Counted from the first letter of the stretch, positions 35,545-44,603 are shown. The stretch: DNA of 64,000 nt from Fidelibacterota bacterium (GCA_014239435.1 JAAZYX010000025.1:62001-126000), one strand, 5' to 3'. The notes: generated by a model not told the origin, from the sequence alone. A program made the numbers and translations.

Positions 35545-36882
35545 TTGGAGAATTCAAACACAACCATAACGGTAATTGGCGCGGGATTAACAGGTCCGCT
35601 CGTTTCGGTTTATTTGGCGCAGCACGGGTTTTCCGTTGATCTCTTTGAACGTCGGCCGGACATCAGGAATACCAACATCCCTGCCGGGCGATCCATTAAT
35701 CTTGCTTTATCAAGGAGAGGCCTGTATGCGTTGGAAAATATCGGGCTTGGCGATGCGATCAAAAAGATGGTTATTCCGATGAAAGGAAGAATGATTCACC
35801 GCAAAGATTCTTCGCTGGATTTTCAGCCTTATGGAAAAGACGAATCGGAAGTGATCTATTCGATTTCAAGAGCGGAATTAAATCGGGTTTTATTGTCAAA
35901 AGCAGAAGCGATGGAAACGGTATCCATTCGTTTTAATGCAAAATGTCTTGGTGCAGATTTGGATCGGCAAACCGTTACCATAGAAAAAAATGGGCATGCA
36001 GAAGAAATTGAATTTCAATTTCTGATAGGTGCAGATGGCGCCGGATCATCGGTCAGGGAATCCATGGAAAAATCAGGAATGGTTCAATTTGATTTTGAGC
36101 CGCTTGGCCATGGGTACAAGGAATTGGCCATTCCCCAAAATGACAGCGGCGATTTTGCGCTGGAATCAAATGTGCTCCATATCTGGCCGCGGAAATCCTT
36201 TATGCTGATTGCCCTCCCAAACTTGGACAAATCGTTTACCTGTACTTTATTTTTACCCCAGTCAGGGAATCCAAGTTTTGAATCGCTTAAAGAAGCACCG
36301 GACATTCTGGAGTGGTTTTCGGTAGAATTTCCCGATGCAATTCCACTCATACCGAATCTATCCGATGACTGGAATGCGAATCCGGTCGGCAACTTGGGGA
36401 CGGTCCGATGCTCGCCGTGGCAGGCAAATGAACATTCGATCCTCATCGGCGATGCTGCCCATGCGATTGTTCCATTTTTCGGTCAGGGAATGAACGCAGC
36501 GTTTGAGGATTGTACTGTTTTGAATACATTATTTGAAAAAGGAAATAATATCGAATCCGCGTGTAAGGAATTTTCTGAATATAGGAAATCGGATGCCGAT
36601 GCCATTGCCGATATGGCCTTGGAAAACTACATTGAAATGCGGGATAAGGTTGCCGACCCTGAATATCTGAATCTTCGAAAAATAGAAAAAATATTAGAAT
36701 CTGAGTTTTCAGAAGAATTTATTCCGCGATATTCGATGGTATCCTTTCACAGGATTCCCTATTCCGAAGTACAGCGTAAAGGGAACATTCAGAAACAAAT
36801 TATTGAGGCTGTGTCGAGGGCTTCCGGTGATGAACCTATTGATCTTACACTTGCGAAAAAGCTGATTGCAGAAAAGCTGTGA
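35545..36882 (+). CDS. kmo: Kynurenine 3-monooxygenase
   Basis: A 445-residue FAD monooxygenase hydroxylating kynurenine to 3-hydroxykynurenine. N-terminal GAGLTGPLVSVYLAQHG (dinucleotide-binding GxGxxG), FERRPDIRNTNIPAGRSINLALS, ADGAGSSVRE and GDAAHAIVPFFGQGMNAAFEDC are the class-A flavoprotein and KMO hallmarks. It is in the same frame as kynU, separated by one TAA; no ATG is available and TTG 35545 is the only ordinary start before the flavin motif. The C-terminal helix of eukaryotic, membrane-bound KMO is absent, as in bacterial soluble enzymes. Last gene of the kynurenine set. Confidence 0.93.
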   Translation: MENSNTTITVIGAGLTGPLVSVYLAQHGFSVDLFERRPDIRNTNIPAGRSINLALSRRGLYALENIGLGDAIKKMVIPMKGRMIHRKDSSLDFQPYGKDESEVIYSISRAELNRVLLSKAEAMETVSIRFNAKCLGADLDRQTVTIEKNGHAEEIEFQFLIGADGAGSSVRESMEKSGMVQFDFEPLGHGYKELAIPQNDSGDFALESNVLHIWPRKSFMLIALPNLDKSFTCTLFLPQSGNPSFESLKEAPDILEWFSVEFPDAIPLIPNLSDDWNANPVGNLGTVRCSPWQANEHSILIGDAAHAIVPFFGQGMNAAFEDCTVLNTLFEKGNNIESACKEFSEYRKSDADAIADMALENYIEMRDKVADPEYLNLRKIEKILESEFSEEFIPRYSMVSFHRIPYSEVQRKGNIQKQIIEAVSRASGDEPIDLTLAKKLIAEKL

Positions 36883-36929
36883 TTCTCCATTGATAATACG
36901 TCCGCCCAAAACCTAACTTTAATCCCTGT

Positions 36930-37601
36930 ATGGCCTCCGAATTCAAACTTGCTCCCTCAATTTTATCGGCAGATTTTTCTGATCTGCGGTCCGCCTTAAA
37001 AATCTGTGAAGAAGGCGGCGCACATTGGATTCACATTGATGTGATGGACAACCAGTTTGTTCCGAATCTAACGCTCGGTCCGCCGATTGTTAAAAAACTC
37101 AGACCGCATTCCAGCCAATATTTTGATGTCCATATGATGGTTGTCGAACCTGAAAAATTGGTAGAATCATTTGCCGACGCCGGCGCAGACGGAATTACTT
37201 TTCATATAGAGGCGTCGGATAATCCCAAAGCGGTAATTGATTTAATCCACGCAGCCGGAAAAGATGCTGGTCTTTCTATTAAACCCGCCACTCCTTTATC
37301 TGAAATTGAACCTTTCTTGGACTTGATTGACATTTTGCTCGTCATGAGTGTAGAGCCGGGATTTGGCGGACAGGGATTTGTTAATGGATCGGCAGAACGC
37401 ATTCAGAAATTGCGAAAAAGGTTGAATGAGCGCGGATTGTCTGACCGTGTTACTCTGGTTGTGGATGGAGGCGTAAAACTTCATAACGCAAAGGAAGTGC
37501 TGGACGCCGGAGCGGACGTTCTTGTGGCCGGATCGGAAGTGTTTGAGTCAGAAAATCCCATTGAAACCATCAAATCGTTTTACAGGATTGGAAATCCATG
37601 A
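36930..37601 (+). CDS. rpe: Ribulose-phosphate 3-epimerase
   Basis: A 223-residue TIM-barrel enzyme interconverting ribulose-5-phosphate and xylulose-5-phosphate. Signature segments: LAPSILSADFSDL, HIDVMDNQFVPNLTLGPPIV (metal His/Asp), FDVHMMVVEPE, MSVEPGFGGQGF and VDGGVKLHNAKEVLDAGADVLVAGS. It begins 47 bases after kmo, possibly a new transcript. It overlaps the transketolase ATG by 4 bases, forming a non-oxidative pentose phosphate module with tkt and rpiB. Confidence 0.95.
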   Translation: MASEFKLAPSILSADFSDLRSALKICEEGGAHWIHIDVMDNQFVPNLTLGPPIVKKLRPHSSQYFDVHMMVVEPEKLVESFADAGADGITFHIEASDNPKAVIDLIHAAGKDAGLSIKPATPLSEIEPFLDLIDILLVMSVEPGFGGQGFVNGSAERIQKLRKRLNERGLSDRVTLVVDGGVKLHNAKEVLDAGADVLVAGSEVFESENPIETIKSFYRIGNP

Positions 37602-39625
37602 GAACCTATAAAGAACTCGATACTTTTCAGGAATGGGCTTCGGATGAGAAAGATCAATTTACACTTAGCGTGATGAAGGGATTGATTTTGGATGCGGTAC
37701 GCAAGGCCAATTCAGGACATTCCGGCGGCCCGCTTTCCTCCGCCGATTTTGCATGTATCCTTTTCAAAGATTATCTGAACTTTGATCCCGATAATGACCA
37801 ATGGTTCAACCGAGACCGATTTGTTCTATCGGCCGGTCATGAGTCCATGCTTCAATACGCACTTTTGCATTTTATAGGCTGGATGCCCATGGAAGAAATT
37901 CAGAAATTCCGGAAGCTTCACAGTCATACTCCCGGCCATCCCGAGGTGGAAATTAAAGGAGTGGAAGCAACAACAGGTCCGTTGGGGCAGGGCGTTTGCA
38001 TGGGTACAGGAATGGCGGTCGCTGAGACTATCGTCCGGGAAATGTTCAAAAAACATTCGGATCAAGCGGATGAACTCTTGGGACACTTTACCTATATTCT
38101 CTGCAGTGACGGCGATCTTCAGGAACCGGTTTCATTGGGTGCCGCCGCGCTTGCCGGGCATTGGGGACTTTCAAAGCTCATCATGTTTTACGATTCTAAT
38201 GAAGCGCAAATTTCCGGAAAAACAGGCAGATCGGATTCCACAAATGTCGCCGCTGTTTTTGAAGCTATGCAATGGCAGGTTATTGAGATTGACGGCCATG
38301 ACCATTCTGCCATCCGTGATGCGATTGAAAAAGGCCAAGTGATGGATAAGCCGACGCTCATCATTGGGAACACTACAATGGCAAAAGGTAGTGCCACCAT
38401 GGAAGGCGACCATGAAACGCACGGCGCACCGCTTCCGCAGGATGAAATTGACGCGACCAAAAATAAACTGGGATTGCCTCCGGAAGCGTTTTATGTGCCG
38501 GATGAGTGTATTTCCCATTTTCGGGAACGGTTTTCAGATTTGGCTGAATTGGTCCACGGTTGGTCAGAAAATCTAGCGTCGGCAAAAAATGATTCTGAAT
38601 TTAATTCTTTGTGGAATCTGGCAGTTGAAGATAATCTGCCAAAATTTATTTATCCCGAATTTGAAGCTGGGAATAGTATTGCAACTAGAAAAGCATTTGG
38701 ATTTACGTTGGATAAATTTGCAGAGCAGCTTCCGCATCTTGTTGGCGGATCCGCAGATCTTGAGCCGTCCAATTACACCGGAAATTTCGCGAAGACGTAC
38801 GGTGATTTTTTAAAGGATAACCCTTCCGGACGTAATTTTGCTTTTGGAGTGCGGGAATTCCCGATGGCCGCGCTGATGAACGGCATGACGTTGCACGGCG
38901 GAATCATCCCTTTTGGCGGCACCTTTTTGGTGTTCGCAGATTATTCGCGTCCTGCGCTTCGGCTGGGTGCGATTCAGAACGCGCGCACGATTCATGAATT
39001 TACTCATGATTCCTTTTTTGTAGGTGAGGACGGCCCGACGCATCAGCCGATTGAGCATGCGATGGCCCTGCGCGTAATTCCGAATTTCAAAGTCTTCCGT
39101 CCCGCGGATGCGAAGGAAACTGCCGTCTGTTTTGAATTGGCTGTGAGAGAAACAGAAGCACCTTCTGCGATGCTCTTAACTCGGCAGGGTGTTCCGGTGC
39201 TGGATTTTGATATGTCTGAGGTCCGCAACGGCGTTGCAAAAGGAGGATACATTGTCATGGATTGCGAAGGCAATCCGGAACTTGTTTTCATTGCCACCGG
39301 TTCGGAGGTATCCTTAGCGATGGAAACTGCGGGGAATATGAATGATAAAAATATCCGGGTTGTCAGTCTCCCGTGCTGGGAATTGTTTTTTGAACAGGAT
39401 AAAGCGTACCGCGATTCCGTTATCCCGGAACGAGGCTGTATGAAAATTTCGATGGAAGCAGGAACAACCCTTGGATGGGAAAAGTTTATCGGTCCGGCAG
39501 GCCTTGCGATCGGAATTGATCATTTTGGTGCGTCTGCACCAAATAAAGATTTAGCGGAAGCATTTGGATTCACTTCGAAGCACGTTGAACAAAAAATTAG
39601 AGATCATCTTGAAAAACTATTATAA
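37598..39625 (+). CDS. tkt: Transketolase
   Basis: A 675-residue thiamine-diphosphate enzyme moving two-carbon units in the pentose phosphate pathway. The N-terminal domain shows ANSGHSGGPLSSADFA, TGPLGQGVCMGTGMA and the ThDP motif SDGDLQEPVSLGAAAL; the pyrimidine domain has GVREFPMAALMNGM and HDSFFVGEDGPTHQPIEH; the C-terminal domain ends HFGASAPNKDLAEAFGFT. The residue block LQEP differs slightly from the common MEG(V/I)S loop but the fold is complete. Coupled to rpe by an ATGA overlap; rpiB follows 28 bases later. Confidence 0.95.
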   Translation: MRTYKELDTFQEWASDEKDQFTLSVMKGLILDAVRKANSGHSGGPLSSADFACILFKDYLNFDPDNDQWFNRDRFVLSAGHESMLQYALLHFIGWMPMEEIQKFRKLHSHTPGHPEVEIKGVEATTGPLGQGVCMGTGMAVAETIVREMFKKHSDQADELLGHFTYILCSDGDLQEPVSLGAAALAGHWGLSKLIMFYDSNEAQISGKTGRSDSTNVAAVFEAMQWQVIEIDGHDHSAIRDAIEKGQVMDKPTLIIGNTTMAKGSATMEGDHETHGAPLPQDEIDATKNKLGLPPEAFYVPDECISHFRERFSDLAELVHGWSENLASAKNDSEFNSLWNLAVEDNLPKFIYPEFEAGNSIATRKAFGFTLDKFAEQLPHLVGGSADLEPSNYTGNFAKTYGDFLKDNPSGRNFAFGVREFPMAALMNGMTLHGGIIPFGGTFLVFADYSRPALRLGAIQNARTIHEFTHDSFFVGEDGPTHQPIEHAMALRVIPNFKVFRPADAKETAVCFELAVRETEAPSAMLLTRQGVPVLDFDMSEVRNGVAKGGYIVMDCEGNPELVFIATGSEVSLAMETAGNMNDKNIRVVSLPCWELFFEQDKAYRDSVIPERGCMKISMEAGTTLGWEKFIGPAGLAIGIDHFGASAPNKDLAEAFGFTSKHVEQKIRDHLEKLL

Positions 39626-39653
39626 CGCAATGGCACTTTAACACTTAATAAAA

Positions 39654-40097
39654 ATGAAAATACATGTAGCTACAGACCATGCCGGATTGGAATTGAAAAA
39701 TGTGATTCAAGCATATTTGCTGGAAAAAGGTCACGACGTTACGGATCATGGTGCGCATGAATATGATGCGGAAGATGATTATCCTGATTTCATTTTTCCC
39801 TGCGCAAAAGCAGTTGCGGCTGATGTTGAATCCAGAGGAATCATTTTGGGCGGCAGCGGGCAGGGAGAAGCAATGGCTGCAAACCGAATTAAAGGTGTCC
39901 GCGCGGCTGTGTTTTACAACGGTCCAGATGACATTGTGAAACTTTCCCGAGAGCATAATAATGCGAATATCCTTTCTCTCGGTGCCCGCTTCATGACCGA
40001 ATCCGACATAGTGGATGTCATTGAAATGTGGCTGGATGAACCCTTTGAAGGCGGCCGTCACCAACGCAGGATTGATAAGCTGGATTTTGGAGAATAG
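39654..40097 (+). CDS. rpiB: Ribose-5-phosphate isomerase B (Glu-type active site)
   Basis: A 147-residue RpiB/LacAB protein interconverting ribose-5-P and ribulose-5-P. It starts MKIHVATDHAGLELKN with the substrate-binding Asp-His. The active-site loop reads GGSGQGEAMAANRIKG: the catalytic Cys of E. coli RpiB is replaced by Gly66, and Glu72 takes the position used as base in Mycobacterium tuberculosis RpiB. It completes the rpe-tkt-rpiB set, so the substrate assignment is well supported by context. Confidence 0.92.
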   Translation: MKIHVATDHAGLELKNVIQAYLLEKGHDVTDHGAHEYDAEDDYPDFIFPCAKAVAADVESRGIILGGSGQGEAMAANRIKGVRAAVFYNGPDDIVKLSREHNNANILSLGARFMTESDIVDVIEMWLDEPFEGGRHQRRIDKLDFGE

Positions 40098-40118
40098 CAC
40101 GAACGATTTGATATAATC

Positions 40119-41534
40119 ATGTTAGGCTTTTCACATAAAGCGCTGACAAATATCCTGTATTGGGTCACCCGAAAAAAGTGGCTCATTCTGGCCTTCGGGC
40201 TGAGTATTATCTTATTTTATGTACCCTCTCCGGAAGGGCTTTCTCCGGAAGGGCACCGAACGCTTATAATCGTTGTTACGGTGGTTATCCTCATTATCAG
40301 CGAATCCATACCGCTTCCCGCTGTTGCCATCCTAATCCTGATAATGGAAGTGATTCTCGGCGTGGATTCTCCGGACGGTGTGGCATCCTCTTTTATGAGC
40401 GACGCTGTATTTTTTATTATGGGATCGCTGATGCTTGCGGTGGCAATCGTGAGCCAGGGATTGGACAAACGGCTGGCGCTCGGTATTATTTCTGTTACCG
40501 GAAACAAGACATGGCGGATCGTGCTGGGATTTGTAATGTTTTCGGCGATCCTCGCGTCTTTTATCGGTGAGCACACCGTTGCCGCCATGATGCTGCCGGT
40601 GGCGCTGGCGCTCATCCGCAACGCTGGATTGGATACAGGGAAAGCCACGCGTCTGTCCACGTTGCTTTTGTTTTCGATTGCATACGGCTGCGCGATGGGA
40701 TCAATCGGCACACCCTCTGGAGGCGGAAGAAATGTGATCATGATCGGATATTTGTCTGAATTCGGGTTGGCGGAAATATCGTATTTGGACTGGATGAAAT
40801 TCGCCTATCCGATGCTTTTGATTGAAATCCCAATCGCTGCATCTGTATTGTGGATCACCTTTAAGCCGAAGCAAAAAATTATGGATTCAGCGGTCAGAAA
40901 ACTAAAAGTTGAAGTCGCCCGCGCAGGAAAACTGACAGGAAACCAATGGATGGCGATCTTTGTTTTTTTCCTCGTCTTCCTCGGATGGATATTCTTAAGC
41001 CCCATGATCGGCCTCGGCATCGTAGCGCTTACCGGTGTTTTCCTGTATCTTGCATTTGGGCTGATTGACTGGAAGGACATCAACCGCAATACGAATTGGG
41101 GCGTGATTATTTTGTTTGGCGCTGCCATTTCGCTGGGCATCCAAATGAAGGAAACGGGCGCAGCCTTTTGGGTGGCTGAACTGACGCTGACATCGCTTGA
41201 GTTTATTTTTCAGGACGTTGTTGCTGTTCGCTGGTTTGTATCGGTAGTGCTAACAGGAATCTTGACGAATTTATTGAGTAATGCCGCAACAGTTGCTGTC
41301 ATTGGACCGATTGTGCTGAATATGGGCGGCGACCCTGTAATTTTCGGAATTGCAACATCGATTGCTTCCGCATTTGCATACCTAACAATTGTAGCGTCGC
41401 CTACATGTATGATTATACATTCCACCGGCTTGGTCACATCACGTGATTATTTGAAGGCCGGTTGGAAACTGTTTTTACTGTCTGTGATGCTGTTGTTTCT
41501 GGTCTCAACCTTTTACTGGCCGCTGCTGAGATGA
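40119..41534 (+). CDS. DASS/SLC13-type anion:sodium symporter
   Basis: A 471-residue polytopic inner-membrane protein of the divalent anion:Na+ symporter group (SLC13, ion-transporter superfamily). Two inverted repeats are visible: ASFIGEHTVAAMMLPVALAL with GSIGTPSGGGRNVIM in the first half, and LTNLLSNAATVAVIGPIVLN with IVASPTCMIIHSTGLV in the second. SxT/SNA-type hairpin tips bind carboxylate or sulfate-like anions and Na+. The substrate (dicarboxylate, sulfate or phosphate) is not decidable. Its stop overlaps the start of a universal stress protein gene (ATGA), suggesting functional coupling. Confidence 0.85.
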   Translation: MLGFSHKALTNILYWVTRKKWLILAFGLSIILFYVPSPEGLSPEGHRTLIIVVTVVILIISESIPLPAVAILILIMEVILGVDSPDGVASSFMSDAVFFIMGSLMLAVAIVSQGLDKRLALGIISVTGNKTWRIVLGFVMFSAILASFIGEHTVAAMMLPVALALIRNAGLDTGKATRLSTLLLFSIAYGCAMGSIGTPSGGGRNVIMIGYLSEFGLAEISYLDWMKFAYPMLLIEIPIAASVLWITFKPKQKIMDSAVRKLKVEVARAGKLTGNQWMAIFVFFLVFLGWIFLSPMIGLGIVALTGVFLYLAFGLIDWKDINRNTNWGVIILFGAAISLGIQMKETGAAFWVAELTLTSLEFIFQDVVAVRWFVSVVLTGILTNLLSNAATVAVIGPIVLNMGGDPVIFGIATSIASAFAYLTIVASPTCMIIHSTGLVTSRDYLKAGWKLFLLSVMLLFLVSTFYWPLLR

Positions 41535-42418
41535 ATTTCTTAATCGCCATAGGAAGCAAAGAATATTCGGGTCCGACCCTGAAGCTTGGAATGCGCGTGG
41601 CGCGTGCATTCGGCGCGAATGTTACCATCGCATACGTGGGCGAAAAGATCGGCGCATTCAGCGCAAGCGAAGTCAGGCTCGCCCAGGAAAATCTGGATAA
41701 ATGGGATGTGGACCGTCCCGGTGTGGATGTATTGGGATGGGCATGGGATTTTCTCGCGGAAAATGATTATTTGTCGGATGAGGTGGTGGATGAGGGTTTC
41801 GGTGAAAACAGAATCGTCCAAACAGACGACGACCGCTGTGAGTTGCATTTGGAAGGATCCCGTTCGGATAATCTTGATTTGATCCTGCGCTACGGTGACA
41901 TTATTTCCCAATTGCGGGATGAGGTCAGCCGGAGCAATATTGATGTTACCATCATCGGCGGAAGCCGGAAGCGGCGTATGGCGCACGATCTCATTCAATA
42001 TATTGACAGTTCCATTTTTGTTGTGAATGAATACAATCCCGATCAGGATTACCGTGTACTGCTTGCCGTGAATGAGGCACCAAATACGCGAAAGGCAGTC
42101 AAGTTTGGGGTTCGCGTCGCGCAGGCATTTGAATTGGGAGTGGATATGCTGACAGTAACAGAATCCAACATGTTCGGAGATGACAATAGGGCATCGGCTG
42201 ATTGGGCGGAAAAAATCATGCGGAGAAGCAGAACCAAACACACTGTTAAAATCGAGTCGGGATCCTTTGCCGAAAAGGTTGTATCAGAAGCATCGGACAA
42301 TCATATTATAGTTATGGGCGCGTCGCAAAAGAGTCCGCTTGCAAAATTTTTCAGAGGTAGCAAACCGCTGAAAATTCTTAAATTGTGCAGTTGCCCGGTA
42401 TTAATCGTAAAGCAATAA
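41531..42418 (+). CDS. Tandem universal stress protein (two UspA domains)
   Basis: A 295-residue protein starting at ATG 41531 in a 4-base overlap with the transporter gene (a longer frame inside the transporter is rejected). The first Usp domain starts NFLIAIGSKEYSGPTLKLGMRVARAFGA (about 1-170, with an insertion); the second starts RVLLAVNEAPNTRKAVKFGVRVAQAF (about 178-295) and ends GASQKSPLAKFFRGSKPLKIL...CPVLIV, the nucleotide-loop region GxSxxxxxxxxxxGS. Usp domains coupled to transporters often act as regulatory subunits sensing ATP or stress; that role is inferred here. Confidence 0.83.
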   Translation: MNFLIAIGSKEYSGPTLKLGMRVARAFGANVTIAYVGEKIGAFSASEVRLAQENLDKWDVDRPGVDVLGWAWDFLAENDYLSDEVVDEGFGENRIVQTDDDRCELHLEGSRSDNLDLILRYGDIISQLRDEVSRSNIDVTIIGGSRKRRMAHDLIQYIDSSIFVVNEYNPDQDYRVLLAVNEAPNTRKAVKFGVRVAQAFELGVDMLTVTESNMFGDDNRASADWAEKIMRRSRTKHTVKIESGSFAEKVVSEASDNHIIVMGASQKSPLAKFFRGSKPLKILKLCSCPVLIVKQ

Positions 42419-42435
42419 TATAAGAGGAGAAATCG

Positions 42436-43677
42436 ATGAGTGTAAAAGTGAACAATTTGAAATCCTGCATTGATCAGTTTGACCGTGCAGCAGAATTGCT
42501 GGGGCTGGATGAAAATTTGAAGACGTCGCTCAAAATGCCCGACAGAGAATTATCCGTTGAAGTTCCATTAAGAAAAGATGATGGAACGATTGAAAGTTTT
42601 CAGGGATTTCGAGTTCAGCACAACAATTCCCGCGGGCCGTTTAAAGGCGGTATCCGGTATCATCATGAAGTGGATTTGGATGAAGTTCGGTCTCTTGCTG
42701 CGCTGATGACTTGGAAAACTGCACTTGTGGATATTCCTTACGGGGGAGGGAAAGGCGGAATTGCAATTGATCCGTCTGGATACAGCGAACGCGAGCTCGA
42801 GCGTCTTTCTCGAAGATTTTTTCGCGGGATTGATCCCGTGATTGGCCCGAATAAGGATATTCCCGCTCCGGACGTAAACACCAATGCACAGGTGATGGCA
42901 TGGTTCATGGATGAATACGGTCAGCTTCACGGACACACTCCGGGAATTGTTACCGGAAAACCGATTGATCTAGGCGGATCGCTCGGGCGGGAGGCAGCAA
43001 CAGGAAAAGGAACCGCCATTACAGTTCGCGAGACTGCATCAAAATTCGGCGTGGACCTCGAAGGCGCTACCGTGGCGATTCAGGGATTCGGGAATGTTGG
43101 ATCGTATGCCGGAAAATTTCTCGGTGAAATGGGATGCAAACTCATTGCAGCAAGCGACGTGCACGGCGGACTCCATGAACCGGACGGCTTTGATACGAAA
43201 GCACTGTTTGATTATGCGTATGAAAACCGCATGATTAAAGGATGCGGACAGGGGAAAGCAATCACGAATGAAGAGCTGCTCGCGTTAAAAGTGGACTTCC
43301 TGATTCCGGCTGCACTCGGCGGCGTTATTCATAAAATGAATGTGAATGATATCAAATGTAAATTTGTGATTGAGGCAGCAAATAGCCCAACCACACCGCC
43401 GGCAAGCGAGGAACTGTTTCAGAAAGGCATTCATGTTGTTCCGGATATTCTCACCAACGCGGGAGGCGTAACCGTATCCTATTTTGAATGGGTGCAGAAC
43501 CTCCAGCAGTTTCGATGGGAAGAAGACGAAGTGAATGAAAAACTCGAACGAAAAATGGTAAAGGCGTTTCAGGAAGTTGCATCTCTTTCCGATGAGAAAA
43601 AAATATCGCTTCGATCTGCGGCGTACATGGTAGCGATTGACCGCGTTGCGCAAGCATTTCTTTTGCGCGGAGTATAA
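42436..43677 (+). CDS. gdhA: Glutamate dehydrogenase (Glu/Leu/Phe/Val dehydrogenase family)
   Basis: A 413-residue hexameric-type amino-acid dehydrogenase. Landmarks: GFRVQHNNSRGPFKGGIRYH, DIPYGGGKGGI with the catalytic Lys, PAPDVNTNAQVMAWFMDEY, AIQGFGNVGSYAGKFL (Rossmann), and PTTPPASEELFQKGIHVVPDILTNAGGVTVSYFEW. The length and PTTP(P)A motif fit glutamate dehydrogenase linking 2-oxoglutarate/ammonia to glutamate. A strong AGGAG site lies upstream. It could receive nitrogen released by the deaminase and kynureninase steps, but this is general metabolism. Confidence 0.9.
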   Translation: MSVKVNNLKSCIDQFDRAAELLGLDENLKTSLKMPDRELSVEVPLRKDDGTIESFQGFRVQHNNSRGPFKGGIRYHHEVDLDEVRSLAALMTWKTALVDIPYGGGKGGIAIDPSGYSERELERLSRRFFRGIDPVIGPNKDIPAPDVNTNAQVMAWFMDEYGQLHGHTPGIVTGKPIDLGGSLGREAATGKGTAITVRETASKFGVDLEGATVAIQGFGNVGSYAGKFLGEMGCKLIAASDVHGGLHEPDGFDTKALFDYAYENRMIKGCGQGKAITNEELLALKVDFLIPAALGGVIHKMNVNDIKCKFVIEAANSPTTPPASEELFQKGIHVVPDILTNAGGVTVSYFEWVQNLQQFRWEEDEVNEKLERKMVKAFQEVASLSDEKKISLRSAAYMVAIDRVAQAFLLRGV

Positions 43678-43760
43678 AATCCTCGCAGAAGCGTTAGACA
43701 ATCAGCAGTTAGGTTGGTAATTTTCACGCTTTGAAACGATAATGAATTAAGGAGAACACC

Positions 43761-44582
43761 ATGGATTCAGCAATTACAGGATTACTGCATGCCATCTTCA
43801 AATGGCTGCATATTTTAGCCGGAGTACTTTGGATTGGTTTGCTTTATTTTTTCAATTTTGTAAATGGACAATTTGCCGCCACGATGGACGGAGATACCAA
43901 GAAAAAGGTTATACCCGAGCTCATGCCTCGCGCACTATACTTTTTTCGCTGGGGCGCTGCGTGGACGTGGATTACAGGCGTGGTGTTGCTGTATGTAGTT
44001 TTTTGGCAGGGAAGCCTTTCCATGGGAGAATCCGTTGGAAATATGATGTTTGCCGAAGGGACAGAAGTAACGCCGTGGGCGCACGGAATGCTGCTTATGG
44101 TATTTTTGAGTGTGTTTGTATATGATTTTATGTACAAAAGCGGATTGGCTTCCAATGTCCGCGTCATTACCATTGTCAGTTTTGGATTGGTTGCCGGATT
44201 GGTGTACTGCATGAAATTCTGCGCCGGATTTGATTACAGGGCTTTTAACATTCATATCGGTAGTATGTTTGGTACGTTTATGGCATTTAACGTGTGGTTC
44301 CGTATTTGGCCCGCTCAGCAGAAGATTATTACGGCTATCAAAAATGGCGAAGCGCCGGATGGATCCCTCGTGGCTCTCGCGGGACTTCGATCCAAACACA
44401 ATACTTATATGTCGGTTCCACTCTTTTGGACAATGATAAACCAGCATACAACAATATTTGCCGGCGGGAATTTCGGAATAACGGAATCCACCAATTGGCT
44501 GGTGCTTGTACTTGTTGTCGCGATCGGTTGGCACAGTGTCTTTCAGCTGTATAACCGCGCCGGTAAGGTAAAAGGTTTTTAA
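43761..44582 (+). CDS. PuuD-like urate hydroxylase N-terminal-domain membrane protein
   Basis: A 273-residue membrane protein with about eight hydrophobic segments, preceded by a strong AAGGAGA site. It matches the membrane domain (urate oxidase N-terminal, PF06181-like) of PuuD: LHAIFKWLHILAGVLWIGLLYFFNF, PRALYFFRWGAAWTWITGV and TFMAFNVWFRIWPAQQKII. PuuD enzymes usually carry a C-terminal cytochrome c (CxxCH); none is present here and no purine genes lie nearby. Urate oxidation is therefore not established; it may be a heme- or quinone-linked membrane protein of unknown substrate. Confidence 0.72.
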   Translation: MDSAITGLLHAIFKWLHILAGVLWIGLLYFFNFVNGQFAATMDGDTKKKVIPELMPRALYFFRWGAAWTWITGVVLLYVVFWQGSLSMGESVGNMMFAEGTEVTPWAHGMLLMVFLSVFVYDFMYKSGLASNVRVITIVSFGLVAGLVYCMKFCAGFDYRAFNIHIGSMFGTFMAFNVWFRIWPAQQKIITAIKNGEAPDGSLVALAGLRSKHNTYMSVPLFWTMINQHTTIFAGGNFGITESTNWLVLVLVVAIGWHSVFQLYNRAGKVKGF

Positions 44583-44603
44583 GCGATCCTCTCAAAGGTA
44601 ATT

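Noticed and set aside
39645-40100. 151-codon minus-strand ORF mirroring rpiB
   Set aside because: Exactly overlaps rpiB, whose active-site motifs are plain.
40225-40256. Direct repeat of CTCCGGAAGGGC
   Set aside because: Inside the symporter gene, encoding the repeated residues SPEG; no sign of a regulatory or mobile repeat.
41540-42241. 233-codon minus-strand ORF
   Set aside because: Fully antisense to the tandem Usp gene, which has two recognisable domains; no homology pattern in the antisense product.
43935-44534. 199-codon minus-strand ORF
   Set aside because: Antisense to the PuuD-like gene, which has clear membrane helices and a strong ribosome site.
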